From positions 1,736,001 through 1,800,000 of the forward strand of contig CAVXWW010000004.1 of assembly GCA_963765545.1 (NCBI GenBank): a stretch of 64,000 nucleotides of DNA. The letters are read 5' to 3'. Under the pieces are notes generated by a model. That model searched no databases. It had not been told where the DNA came from and saw nothing but the letters and a program-made list of their open reading frames with translations. This DNA comes from JARRPM01 sp963765545. Its GTDB lineage: Bacteria > Pseudomonadota > Gammaproteobacteria > Pseudomonadales > Halieaceae. Numbering within the stretch: the first letter of the stretch is position 1; every line of letters starts with the position of its first letter. Positions 1-8,076 of the stretch are shown in pieces. The position numbers and the translations under genes were made by a program.

Positions 1-359
1 GGCTCCAGCTCATACAGCTCCTGCATGACAAAGGCATCGTTGTGCAACTGCAGGCTGTGACCATAGCGCTCGCCGCCGATGATCAGCTCGGCGAGAATAT
101 CTTCCGGATCGTAGAGCCAGAGCTCGGCCACGCGGAAAGAAAAGTGCCGCGGCATGCTGACCAACAAAATTTCGAGCAGCGCCTGAAGATCCTGCGCCTC
201 CAGCAACATGTGTTCCAGCTGCTGGCTCTGCAGGTACATATAGCGATTGACAGTCACCGTTTCTGCGCGACGGCGATCGCGCAACTCGGTTCTGGAGACC
301 GCGGGCGGTGCGCCCTCAATTTCCTCATCAGCCCCGTTAAAATCAGTCTCTTTGGTCAT
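1..359 (-). CDS. N-terminal part of a GAF-like (DUF484-type) signalling protein, possibly a diguanylate cyclase
   Basis: The reading frame opens at the ATG at 357-359 and runs off the left edge, so only the first 119 or so residues are visible. A charged disordered start (MTKETDFNGADEE) is followed by a helix rich in Leu, Gln and Glu (around residues 40-75). Next comes a beta-strand segment (FRVAELWLYDPEDILAEL) that resembles the start of a GAF or DUF484 domain. Proteins of this shape in gammaproteobacteria often end in a GGDEF domain, but that part is outside the window, so the enzymatic role is inference. The gene is divergent from the thiamine operon. Confidence 0.5.
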   Translation of the reverse strand, partial: MTKETDFNGADEEIEGAPPAVSRTELRDRRRAETVTVNRYMYLQSQQLEHMLLEAQDLQALLEILLVSMPRHFSFRVAELWLYDPEDILAELIIGGERYGHSLQLHNDAFVMQELYELE

Positions 360-412
360 GCACAACATCCGCTTCGCGCCAGGCTGCCGGTGGCGCCTGA
401 TCGTCAATCTTA

Positions 413-441
413 TTGGCAACCAAGTGTAAGCGCCCTATACT
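413..441 (+). promoter_or_regulatory. Sigma-70 promoter of the thiamine-salvage operon
   Basis: A -35 element TTGGCA (413-418) and a -10 element TATACT (436-441) are separated by exactly 17 bp. The predicted start near 447-449 coincides with the 5' strand of the TPP riboswitch P1 stem, which supports the call. Confidence 0.7.
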
Positions 442-446
442 GGCGA

Positions 447-552
447 TGCAAACCTGGGGGTGGCCTGAATCAGCAATGAAACCGGCCTGAGATACCTGTG
501 TGGTAAACCCTTTGAACCTGATCCGGTTAATACTGGCGTAGGGAGGGTGCAG
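447..552 (+). promoter_or_regulatory. TPP (thiamine pyrophosphate) riboswitch, THI element
   Basis: The conserved THI-box landmarks occur in order: CTGAGA at 487-492, ACCTGATCCGGTTAA at 516-530 and GCGTAGGGA at about 536-544. The ends can pair as P1 (TGCAAACCT at 447-455 with AGGGTGCA at 544-551, with one mismatch or bulge). It lies about 70 nt upstream of a TonB receptor start codon. TPP binding would be expected to repress the downstream uptake genes. Whether it acts on transcription or on translation cannot be decided, because no convincing U-tract terminator is visible before the gene. Confidence 0.93.
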
Positions 553-624
553 CCCCACTCAATTCGCCTCCAGTACCCCAGCTAAACCGGCCATTCCTGT
601 CAGCGGTCTGTTACGAGGCACTCC

Positions 625-2745
625 ATGAAATATTTTCTGCCACTGCTTGTGGTTGTCAGCAGCCTGGTATCGCATGTGCATTACGCGAGTGCTGAAGAAG
701 GGCCGGCGGTGCTGGAAGAAATCGTGGTAACGGCCCAGCTTCGAACCACACCCCTGCTGAGCCAGGTCGGCAGTATCAGTGTTATCAGCGCGCAGGACAT
801 CCGCGAGCGCGAGGCGCAGCACCTGGAAGGCATTTTGAGCCTGGCACCCAATGTCAATTTTGCCGGAGGCACATCCAGGGCGCGGTTCTTCCAGATCCGG
901 GGGGTGGGTGAGCGCAGCCAGTTCCAGGAGCCGCTCAACCCCTCCATCGGGCTTATTATCGACGGCATCGATTTCAGTGGCCTGGGCGGGGCGGGCACCT
1001 TGTTTGACGCGCAGCAGGTGGAAATCCTGCGAGGCCCCCAGGGTACGCTGCACGGCGCCAATGCCCTGGCCGGCCTGATCGACATCCGCACCGGCCAACC
1101 CGAGGCTGAGCCCGGCCTGCGCGTGGAGGCCGGTGCGGCGGAATATGATACCTGGAGCGCGGGTGTCGTGGGCACCGGTCCACTCATTGCAGACCAGCTG
1201 CTGTATCGCCTGGCGATCAACCGTTTCCAAAGTGATGGCTTTATAGATAACAAGTACCTGGGCCGTGACAACACCAATGGCCAGGACGAAACCACGCTGC
1301 GAGGTAAGCTGCGCTGGCTGCCCGGCGAGCGCGACACGGTTGATCTGACGGCCATGTATATCGACATCGATAACGGCTACGACGCATTCTCCCTGGACAA
1401 TACCCGCAACACACTGTCGGATGAGCCAGGCAAGGACAAGCAGGATTCTACAGCGCTGGGACTCCAGTGGCAGCGAGAGCTGAATGCCCTGGTACTCGAA
1501 ACGGCGATAACCGGCGCTACCACCGCCAGCACCTACAGCTTCGACGAGGACTGGAGCTTTGTAGGTATCGCACCAGGCCTGGAGTACTCATCCAAAGACC
1601 AGTACAAGCGCGATCGCGACAGCTACAGCGCCAACATACGGGCCCTGTCGAATGAGCACAGCCGCCTGTTCGCCAACAGTACCGACTGGGTGGCAGGACT
1701 TTATTACCTGGGTGACAGGGAAAACCTGAAGCGGCGCTACACCTACCTCGAAAACGACTTCAGCAGCCACTATGATACGGACACCTACGCCCTGTATGGG
1801 CAACTGGACTCACGACTGGGCGAGCGACTCAAACTGATAAGCGGTCTGCGTATAGAGCGCCGGCTGACCAACTACCAGGACAGCAACGGCGTGGACAGCG
1901 ACCCCGACAAGGACCTCTGGGGCGGCAGGGTCGCCCTGGAGTACCAGTTCGACGACAATCGCATGGCCTATGGGGAAATCTCCCGCGGCTACCGCGCTAA
2001 CGGTATCAACGCCGGCATTCTCGCGAGCATGGAAACCAGCGAGGATCCTGATATCACCGACCAGTTGCGGGCGGTACAGCAATTTGACGAGGAATACCTG
2101 GTCAATTACGAGCTGGGGTTCAAGGGTGCCATGCTGGCCGACACCCTGCAGGCCAGGCTTGCCCTGTTTTACATGGACAGGGACGACCAGCAGGTCAAGG
2201 GCTCGCTGGTAATACCACGCCCCGATGGAAGCACCGCCTTTATCGACTACACCAGCAATGCAGCCGAGGGAAATAACTATGGAATGGAGCTGGAAATGGA
2301 CTGGCTCGCCAGCGACAGCCTCACCTTGTTTGCCAATATCGGTTTGCTGCAAACCGAGTTCGACACGTTCATTGACGCCGAGGGCAACGACCTGTCGGGA
2401 CGCGACCAGGCCCAGGCGCCGAACTACCAGTACGCGGTGGGGGGGCACTATGACATCGGGGCGGGATTTTATCTTCGGCTGGATATAGAGGGCCGCGACA
2501 GTGCGTATTTTTCTGATCGGCACAACCTGAAATCACCGTCTTATGACCTTTTCAACATGCGCCTGGGCTATGCCAGCGAGCGCTGGTCGGTGGCCGTTTG
2601 GGGGCGTAACCTTACTGACGAGGACTATTACGTCCGGGGTTTTGGCACCTTTGGAAACGACCCCCGCAAGGAATATGCGGTGGAGCCCTACTACCAGTAT
2701 GGCGAACCCCGGGTGGTCGGTGTGAGTACCAGCTTTACTTTCTGA
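625..2745 (+). CDS. TonB-dependent outer-membrane receptor, probable thiamine transporter
   Basis: This 706-residue protein has a signal peptide (MKYFLPLLVVVSSLVSHVHYASA), a TonB box (EEIVVTAQ near residue 31), a plug domain and a 22-strand-type barrel ending in an aromatic residue (SFTF). It lies directly behind a TPP riboswitch and ahead of YkoF-like, PnuT and kinase genes. The substrate is therefore most likely thiamine or a phosphorylated or pyrimidine derivative. The family assignment is clear from sequence, whereas the ligand rests on context (TPP-regulated TonB receptors are a known comparative-genomics class). A siderophore or other ligand cannot be excluded from the protein alone. 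Confidence 0.9.
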   Translation: MKYFLPLLVVVSSLVSHVHYASAEEGPAVLEEIVVTAQLRTTPLLSQVGSISVISAQDIREREAQHLEGILSLAPNVNFAGGTSRARFFQIRGVGERSQFQEPLNPSIGLIIDGIDFSGLGGAGTLFDAQQVEILRGPQGTLHGANALAGLIDIRTGQPEAEPGLRVEAGAAEYDTWSAGVVGTGPLIADQLLYRLAINRFQSDGFIDNKYLGRDNTNGQDETTLRGKLRWLPGERDTVDLTAMYIDIDNGYDAFSLDNTRNTLSDEPGKDKQDSTALGLQWQRELNALVLETAITGATTASTYSFDEDWSFVGIAPGLEYSSKDQYKRDRDSYSANIRALSNEHSRLFANSTDWVAGLYYLGDRENLKRRYTYLENDFSSHYDTDTYALYGQLDSRLGERLKLISGLRIERRLTNYQDSNGVDSDPDKDLWGGRVALEYQFDDNRMAYGEISRGYRANGINAGILASMETSEDPDITDQLRAVQQFDEEYLVNYELGFKGAMLADTLQARLALFYMDRDDQQVKGSLVIPRPDGSTAFIDYTSNAAEGNNYGMELEMDWLASDSLTLFANIGLLQTEFDTFIDAEGNDLSGRDQAQAPNYQYAVGGHYDIGAGFYLRLDIEGRDSAYFSDRHNLKSPSYDLFNMRLGYASERWSVAVWGRNLTDEDYYVRGFGTFGNDPRKEYAVEPYYQYGEPRVVGVSTSFTF

Positions 2746-2761
2746 GCCAGGAGAAACACGA

Positions 2762-3016
2762 ATGAAGTTAACTGCCGAGATGAGCCTGTACCCATTACAG
2801 GAAGACTTTCACCCGGTGATACAGGGGTTTATCGATACCCTGCTGGCAAACTCCGACCTGAATATTGTGAGCAATGCCATGAGCACCCAGGTCTCGGGGG
2901 ACTACGACCGGGTATTTGCAGCCGTGAGTGACACCCTGGCGGCCAGTACGCGCCAGTTCGGCAAACAGGTGCTGGTAGTCAAACTGATCCCCTGGGAGCT
3001 TGAACTCCAATCGTGA
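2762..3016 (+). CDS. YkoF-like thiamine/HMP-binding domain protein
   Basis: This protein of 84 residues begins MKLTAEMSLYPLQEDF and contains the NSDLNIVSNAMSTQVSGDYD region. The pattern matches the Ykof/MTH1187-type ferredoxin-like domain (YKOF_HMP-type thiamine-binding). Bacillus YkoF has two such domains, while this is a single stand-alone copy. It starts 16 bp after the receptor stop and its stop overlaps the pnuT start codon, so it belongs to the TPP-controlled operon. The likely role is binding thiamine or the HMP moiety during uptake. It lacks an obvious signal peptide and is probably cytoplasmic. The function is inferred from family and context. Confidence 0.75.
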   Translation: MKLTAEMSLYPLQEDFHPVIQGFIDTLLANSDLNIVSNAMSTQVSGDYDRVFAAVSDTLAASTRQFGKQVLVVKLIPWELELQS

Positions 3017-3627
3017 ACGAGACCGGCCTGTGGGGAGCATTGCTACAGGCGGCGCAGGCGATGTCAGTGTGGGAGGCCGCCGCCGTCGCCCTGGGGGTTG
3101 CTTACCTTCTGCTCGCTGTGCGCGAGAGCCTGTGGTGCTGGTATGCGGCGTTTGCCAGCACCAGTATCTTCCTCGTCCTGTTCTGGAACGTAAACCTGTT
3201 GATGGAGTCGGCACTGCAGGTCTACTACCTGGTCATGGCAGTATACGGGTGGTGGCAATGGCAGCATGGTAGCGGTGCTCACGCGGAGTTGGGGATCTCC
3301 CGCTGGGGGACCCGCCAGCATCTGGTCGCGATAGTCGCGGTGTTGCTTGTCTCGGTCGCCAGTGGCAGCCTGCTGCAGCAGTTTACCGGTGCCGCAATGC
3401 CCTACCTGGATTCATTCACCACCTGGGGAAGCATTCTCACCACCTGGATGGTGGCTCGTAAAGTCCTCGAGAACTGGTTGTACTGGCTGGTGATAGACAG
3501 TGTTTCCATCTACCTTTACCTCGATCGGGAGCTTTACCTCACCGCCCTGTTATTTGCTGTTTACCTTGTTATCGTCGTATTTGGATACCGCAAATGGTTG
3601 CTGCACTACCGCGCAACATTCAGCTGA
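3013..3627 (+). CDS. pnuT: PnuC/PnuT-family transporter, predicted thiamine permease
   Basis: This 204-residue integral membrane protein has about seven hydrophobic segments. It carries the aromatic-rich PnuC-family signatures YYLVMAVYGWWQW (around residue 75) and NWLYWLVIDSVSIYLY (around residue 155). The GTG start overlaps the preceding stop codon (GTGA), which implies translational coupling. PnuC proteins carry nicotinamide riboside. Family members behind TPP riboswitches are called PnuT and carry thiamine, which fits this operon. It would move thiamine across the inner membrane, with trapping by the kinase encoded next. Confidence 0.85.
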   Translation: MNETGLWGALLQAAQAMSVWEAAAVALGVAYLLLAVRESLWCWYAAFASTSIFLVLFWNVNLLMESALQVYYLVMAVYGWWQWQHGSGAHAELGISRWGTRQHLVAIVAVLLVSVASGSLLQQFTGAAMPYLDSFTTWGSILTTWMVARKVLENWLYWLVIDSVSIYLYLDRELYLTALLFAVYLVIVVFGYRKWLLHYRATFS

Positions 3628-4481
3628 AGCTGCAGCAAACCCTGAGCCAGTGGCGCCAGTGGCACTGCGAACCGGCACTGACGGCCAGGCCGTCGGTGGC
3701 AGCGGTTTTGACCACAGGGCTGAGCAACTTCAGTGTGCTGGTCGAATCCGGCCGGCGTTTCATAGTGCGCATCGATGGCGTCAATACAGCGGTGCACAAC
3801 CTTAACCGGCAAGGGGAGTGGCGCAACCTGCAGGCTGCACACCGGGCCGGGCTGGCGCCGGGGCCGCGCTACTTCAACCCGGAGCTGGGTAGCCTGGTCT
3901 GTGACTACCTGGAGCCGGATAAACAGCAACCCATGGTTATCAGCGAGGTAGCCGCACTGCTGAATGCCATTCACCGCTTGCCCGCGCGACACCAGCGGCT
4001 GGACCTGCCAGAACGCATGCTCAGCTATGAGAAACGGCTTGACCATCGAGCCGCACCCCGGGCGGCCTTGCTGACACACTACCGGGACGGCGTCAGAGCA
4101 GTACTGGCCACGGCAGAAGCAGACAAACGCGCGACCGTGCTGTGTCACCACGATCTGCTGCGAGCCAACCGGCTATACAGTGGCGGTCGGCTATACGCTA
4201 TCGACTGGGAATACGCTGCGATGGGAGATCCCTGCTACGAGTTGGCAGTGGTTGCCGCGGGGGACTCCCTGTCCACCCGCGAAACCGATGAACTGTTAGC
4301 GGCCTACCTGGGACGCGCAGCAGGTGAAGATGAACGACGGCGAGTGCAGCAATACGGCTGCGCCTACCGTTACCTGGAACTGCTTTGGTACCTCGCGCAA
4401 GACCACCCGGCCCTCGATGAGGGGCAGTTGCGACATAAAGTGGCCGCGCTGGGAGAAAGCCTGCGCCAGGCAGGCGCCTGA
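3594..4481 (+). CDS. thiK: Aminoglycoside-phosphotransferase-fold kinase, probable thiamine kinase
   Basis: The protein has 295 residues if the ATG at 3594 is used, overlapping pnuT by 34 bp. A later start is possible because the first residues are not conserved in type. The APH/choline-kinase fold is shown by the catalytic loop CHHDLLRANR (around residue 183) and the metal-binding segment AIDWEYAAMGDPCYELA (around residue 205). E. coli ThiK belongs to this superfamily and phosphorylates thiamine. The position at the end of a TPP-riboswitch operon supports thiamine kinase, trapping imported vitamin as thiamine phosphate. Choline or another small-molecule kinase is the alternative. Confidence 0.7.
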   Translation: MVAALPRNIQLKLQQTLSQWRQWHCEPALTARPSVAAVLTTGLSNFSVLVESGRRFIVRIDGVNTAVHNLNRQGEWRNLQAAHRAGLAPGPRYFNPELGSLVCDYLEPDKQQPMVISEVAALLNAIHRLPARHQRLDLPERMLSYEKRLDHRAAPRAALLTHYRDGVRAVLATAEADKRATVLCHHDLLRANRLYSGGRLYAIDWEYAAMGDPCYELAVVAAGDSLSTRETDELLAAYLGRAAGEDERRRVQQYGCAYRYLELLWYLAQDHPALDEGQLRHKVAALGESLRQAGA

Positions 4482-4485
4482 GTCG

Positions 4486-4968
4486 CTAGTCCCTGAAGTT
4501 GGTGAACTGTAGTGGCACCCCGATATCCGCCTGGCGCAGCAGGGCCATTGCCTGCTGCAGGTCGTCGCGCTTCTTGCCGGTGACACGCACCTGGTCGCCC
4601 TGGATCTGTGCCTGCACTTTCATCTTCGCCTCTTTTATTTTTTTAACAATAGCCCTGCAGGTGTCACTGTCGATGCCGTGGCGCAGGACCACGCTCTGCT
4701 TGACCTGCTTGCCGGTGGTGACCGGCTCGCCCGAATCCATTGCACCGGGGTCGATATCGCACTTGATCAACGCGGCGCGTAACATATCCTCCATCTGGGT
4801 CACCTGGATCTCCGCTTCCGCGGTAATTACCACTGTACGCTCATCCCTATCAAACGAGGCCTGGACGCCTTTAAAATCAAACCGGTTCGCAACAATCCTG
4901 CCAGCCTGGTCTACCGCATTGGTCAGGTGGTGCAGGTCAACTTCCGAAACAACGTCAAATGATGGCAT
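4486..4968 (-). CDS. yajQ: YajQ family nucleotide-binding protein
   Basis: This protein of 160 residues matches the usual length of the family. The start MPSFDVVSEVDLHHLTNAVD and the end ADIGVPLQFTNFRD are characteristic of YajQ/DUF520. The fold is two ferredoxin-like domains. Family members bind nucleotides, and some Xanthomonas and Pseudomonas homologues bind cyclic di-GMP and act as transcription co-regulators. No such role can be read from the sequence here. The gene converges on the thiamine operon with only a few bases between the stops, and is divergent from panE. Confidence 0.95.
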   Translation of the reverse strand: MPSFDVVSEVDLHHLTNAVDQAGRIVANRFDFKGVQASFDRDERTVVITAEAEIQVTQMEDMLRAALIKCDIDPGAMDSGEPVTTGKQVKQSVVLRHGIDSDTCRAIVKKIKEAKMKVQAQIQGDQVRVTGKKRDDLQQAMALLRQADIGVPLQFTNFRD

Positions 4969-5007
4969 AGTGCAATTCCTCTCATCGGCCAGGAGCTACA
5001 TACTAAA

Positions 5008-5943
5008 GTGCTGGGGCAAGTTTACAATCCCGGGCGTCAGGCCAGCACCTTGACCCCCGTAGACTGGCATGTGCTGGGCGCCGGCGCCATAGGCTGTTTG
5101 TTTGCCAGTGCATTGCAGCGCAGTGGTTGCCCGACAACGCTGCTGGTGCGGCCCGAGCAGGACGATGGTCCGCGAATCGTTAAAGTAGAGCACAAAGGCA
5201 ACTGCACCGCGCTCGAGCTAGCGGCCTCCAGGACATCTGCGACCGGCCCTATCAGTCACCTGCTGGTCACCACCAAGGCGCAGGACGTGTGCACCGCAGT
5301 CCTGTCTGTTGCCCATCGGCTGGATACGTCCAGCCAGGTATTGCTGCTGGCCAATGGACTGGGCTTCGATAGGGAATTGCTGACCGAACTGCCTGCCCCC
5401 GTATACTTCTTCGGCACCACGACCGAGGGCGCGTACCGGCTGGGGCCCGGGCATATCTGCCACGCTGGCCGCGGACTTACCCGGGTTGGCCGACCCGGCG
5501 CCAGCCATTCGCCAGACTGGTTCAGTCAGTGGTCCACGGCAGTAAACCCCTCGCAGTGGGACCCGGCCATCGAGGAATCACTGTGGCTCAAGCTTGCCAT
5601 AAACTGCGCTATCAACCCCCTGAGCGCGCTGCACCGCTGCCGCAATGGTGAGCTGGCACAAGCGCCGTTAGCGGCGCAGGTGAGTGCCCTGTGCCAGGAG
5701 ATAATGCAGGTGAGTGCAGCCGCGGGTTTCGCCTCCGTTACCGCCGATTTGAATAGGCAGGTGGCGGACGTCATCAGTGCAACGGCGAGCAACCGCTCAT
5801 CCATGCTGCAGGATGTACTTGCAGGGCGGGATACCGAAATTGAGTACATCAACGGCCACCTGCTGAACATCGCGCGACAATACGGCATCAGAACACCGCA
5901 AAACGAATTGCTTTACCGGAGAATCCTCAACCGTGACAGCTGA
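5008..5943 (+). CDS. panE: 2-dehydropantoate 2-reductase (ketopantoate reductase)
   Basis: It reduces 2-dehydropantoate to pantoate with NADPH in pantothenate/CoA synthesis. The N-terminal Rossmann motif is HVLGAGAIGCLFASAL. The catalytic Lys and substrate-binding segment WLKLAINCAINPLSALH (around residue 195) is typical of ApbA/PanE. The product is 311 residues from the GTG at 5008, which has AGGAG about 12 bp upstream. A TTG at 5050, just ahead of the Rossmann strand, is a plausible alternative start. The 3' end overlaps the YhhN gene by about 11 bp. Confidence 0.9.
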   Translation: MLGQVYNPGRQASTLTPVDWHVLGAGAIGCLFASALQRSGCPTTLLVRPEQDDGPRIVKVEHKGNCTALELAASRTSATGPISHLLVTTKAQDVCTAVLSVAHRLDTSSQVLLLANGLGFDRELLTELPAPVYFFGTTTEGAYRLGPGHICHAGRGLTRVGRPGASHSPDWFSQWSTAVNPSQWDPAIEESLWLKLAINCAINPLSALHRCRNGELAQAPLAAQVSALCQEIMQVSAAAGFASVTADLNRQVADVISATASNRSSMLQDVLAGRDTEIEYINGHLLNIARQYGIRTPQNELLYRRILNRDS

Positions 5944-6595
5944 AACCCTGCAAATTTCCGTCATCGCCTGGCCGCTGGCTTTATCCGCGATAGCCGTTAC
6001 AGCGCTGGTTATTTGCGACCAGGCCGGACATCGCACCGGGCGCTACCTGTTCAAGCCGTTGGCGGCGCTCGCGTTCATCTGGCTGGCATTGGCACTGGGA
6101 GCCCTCAATTCCACTTACGGCTGCTGGCTACTGGGGGGGCTGCTGTGCTGCCTGGCGGGCGACCTGCTGCTGATGCCTGACAGTGATCGCTGCTTCCTGG
6201 CCGGGTTGATCGCCTTTCTCTGCGGTCACCTGCTCTACGCTGTCGCGTTCTGGCAGTTGCCGCACAACCTGTCCGGGCTGGCCGCAACCGCCCTGCCCGC
6301 GCTGGTTTTGCTGATCTTCAGCGCGCGCTGGCTGCTGCCCCATGTTGCCCCGCAAATGAAGCTGCCGGTAACGGTTTACACCCTGGTAATCACCGGCATG
6401 CTGCTGTGCGCCGGGTTGAGCGCTGGCCAACCCGCCGCCATCTGGATTATCGGTGGAGCCTGGGGGTTCGCGGTTTCTGACCTGGCAGTGGCAAGGCAGC
6501 AATTCGTGCAGCCCAGTCGCTGGAACGGGATGTGGGGCACACCATTGTACTTTCTCTCGCAAATGGCCCTGGCGTCGTCGGTCGCCTGGGTCTAG
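5933..6595 (+). CDS. YhhN/TMEM86 family membrane protein, possible lysoplasmalogenase
   Basis: This 220-residue polytopic membrane protein has about eight hydrophobic helices. YhhN-type signatures are visible: the GDLLLMPDSDRCFLAGL segment (around residue 75) and the C-terminal GGAWGFAVSDLAVAR segment. TMEM86B hydrolyses lysoplasmalogens, while bacterial YhhN proteins are mostly uncharacterised. The GTG start lies inside panE, so the pair is probably co-transcribed. There is no evidence here of plasmalogen synthesis genes. Confidence 0.8.
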   Translation: MTAETLQISVIAWPLALSAIAVTALVICDQAGHRTGRYLFKPLAALAFIWLALALGALNSTYGCWLLGGLLCCLAGDLLLMPDSDRCFLAGLIAFLCGHLLYAVAFWQLPHNLSGLAATALPALVLLIFSARWLLPHVAPQMKLPVTVYTLVITGMLLCAGLSAGQPAAIWIIGGAWGFAVSDLAVARQQFVQPSRWNGMWGTPLYFLSQMALASSVAWV

Positions 6596-6622
6596 GCAGC
6601 TCATAGCACCTCAACAGGACGC

Positions 6623-8053
6623 TCAGGGATAGAGTGCCCTGGTGGTGTTGCGAACAATATCGCGCCACTGCTGCGCCGACATATCGGGAAACAGCAACGC
6701 CTGCTGGTTGGCCTGCCGGCCCTGCCAGTTGCGTGTCATCGCGAATACGCACAGCAGGTCAACACAGCGCAGGTCCAGTTGCAGTTGCTCTGCTACAGCG
6801 TCCTGCGCTTTTCTGCGGGCCGGGTCCGCGTACAAGGTCGTCACCGGGGTTGCCCCAACCGGCCCGGTAACTGTCAAGGGCCCCACCCGCTCACGCATTA
6901 CCTGGGTAACCTCAGCGACCAGCCAGCGGCTGGATACTTCAGGGGGTAGCTCTATGCTGCTGGCAACGCGTATGACAGGCGCCTCGATATGAACGCGGGT
7001 CAGCGAAGGCACCAGGCCAGACCAGTAGACCAGCCCCCCGACAAGTGCCGCGCTCGCCAGCACAGCAGGCCAGCGCCACCTGCGGGAAATAGCCCGCGGC
7101 CACTTCCCCATCGCTGCTGCCCCACCGCCGACCAGACTGGAGCGACCCTCACGGGCCAGGTCAGCCGGGATAACAGGGGGAATGTCTTCCGCCGATTCCG
7201 CCCGAAAACAGGACCGGGCTTCCTCCAACAGGCTATTACTCGCGGCCAGGGGAATATCGCGTCCTCCGCGACGCAAGGCCTGGCGCACAACCCGCGTGTT
7301 GGAGGGCCTGTCGGCAGGGTCTTTTTGCAGCAGCGCTGCCACCAGATCAAGCAGCGCCTGTGGCAACTGGACATCGGCCGGTAACAGCTGCGCTAGCGGT
7401 GGCGGGGGAAGCTCCAGCAGTGCGCGGGTGTCGAGTTTTCCCTCACGAAAGAAGGGGTGCACTCCACCGACCATACGGTAGAGCAGGCAGCCCAGGGCGA
7501 ACAGGTCAGAACGCTCATCCAGCGGCTTGCCCCGGCATTGCTCGGGGGAGATGGCCGAGGGGCTGCCGCCTGTAGCTGCGCTCAAATCAGCACGCTGTGC
7601 GATACCAAAATCCGTGAGCTTCACCCTGCCATTGGTGCCGATAAGCACATTACGGGCCTTCAGGTCGCCATGCACGATACGCTGTTGACGCGCCACCGTC
7701 AGTGCTCCCGCAATGTCTGCGGTTATCGTGAGAATGCTGGCAAGAGACGGTTTCACCGAGGTCAGGAATTCATCGAGATCGCAGCCCGGGACATACTCCA
7801 TGACCATGGCCAGGTGATCACGGGACTCTATTACATCGTGTATCTGCACTACTTTGGGGCTTTGCATGCTCGCCACCAGCTGCGCTTCACGCAACAGGCG
7901 TTTGCGCGCGCCCCGCGCCGCCGGCAGTGGATAGATCTTGATAGCCACCCGTCGGTGCAGACGCTTGTCATAGCCAAGGTATACCGAACCCTGCCCACCC
8001 CGGTTTACCAGGCGAATAATACGGTAGGGGCCAACCCTGGCATCCCCCGCCAT
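6623..8053 (-). CDS. Membrane-anchored Ser/Thr protein kinase (PknB/Hanks type)
   Basis: This protein of 476 residues has a glycine-rich loop NRGGQGSVYLG (residues 17-27), catalytic lysine in VAIKIYP (K39), catalytic loop HGDLKARN (128-135), DFG at 148-150 and SPE in place of APE near 170. The HRD arginine is Gly, so it is a non-RD kinase. After the kinase domain (to about residue 270) comes a low-complexity linker, one transmembrane helix around residues 330-350 and a periplasmic domain of about 120 residues that I do not recognise. It starts 23 bp after the stop of the FHA/sigma-54 activator gene and so forms an operon with it. The FHA domain is a natural reader of phosphothreonine made by this kinase. 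Confidence 0.92.
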   Translation of the reverse strand: MAGDARVGPYRIIRLVNRGGQGSVYLGYDKRLHRRVAIKIYPLPAARGARKRLLREAQLVASMQSPKVVQIHDVIESRDHLAMVMEYVPGCDLDEFLTSVKPSLASILTITADIAGALTVARQQRIVHGDLKARNVLIGTNGRVKLTDFGIAQRADLSAATGGSPSAISPEQCRGKPLDERSDLFALGCLLYRMVGGVHPFFREGKLDTRALLELPPPPLAQLLPADVQLPQALLDLVAALLQKDPADRPSNTRVVRQALRRGGRDIPLAASNSLLEEARSCFRAESAEDIPPVIPADLAREGRSSLVGGGAAAMGKWPRAISRRWRWPAVLASAALVGGLVYWSGLVPSLTRVHIEAPVIRVASSIELPPEVSSRWLVAEVTQVMRERVGPLTVTGPVGATPVTTLYADPARRKAQDAVAEQLQLDLRCVDLLCVFAMTRNWQGRQANQQALLFPDMSAQQWRDIVRNTTRALYP

Positions 8054-8076
8054 TCAGCTGAGGCCCGGGCGCAAGG

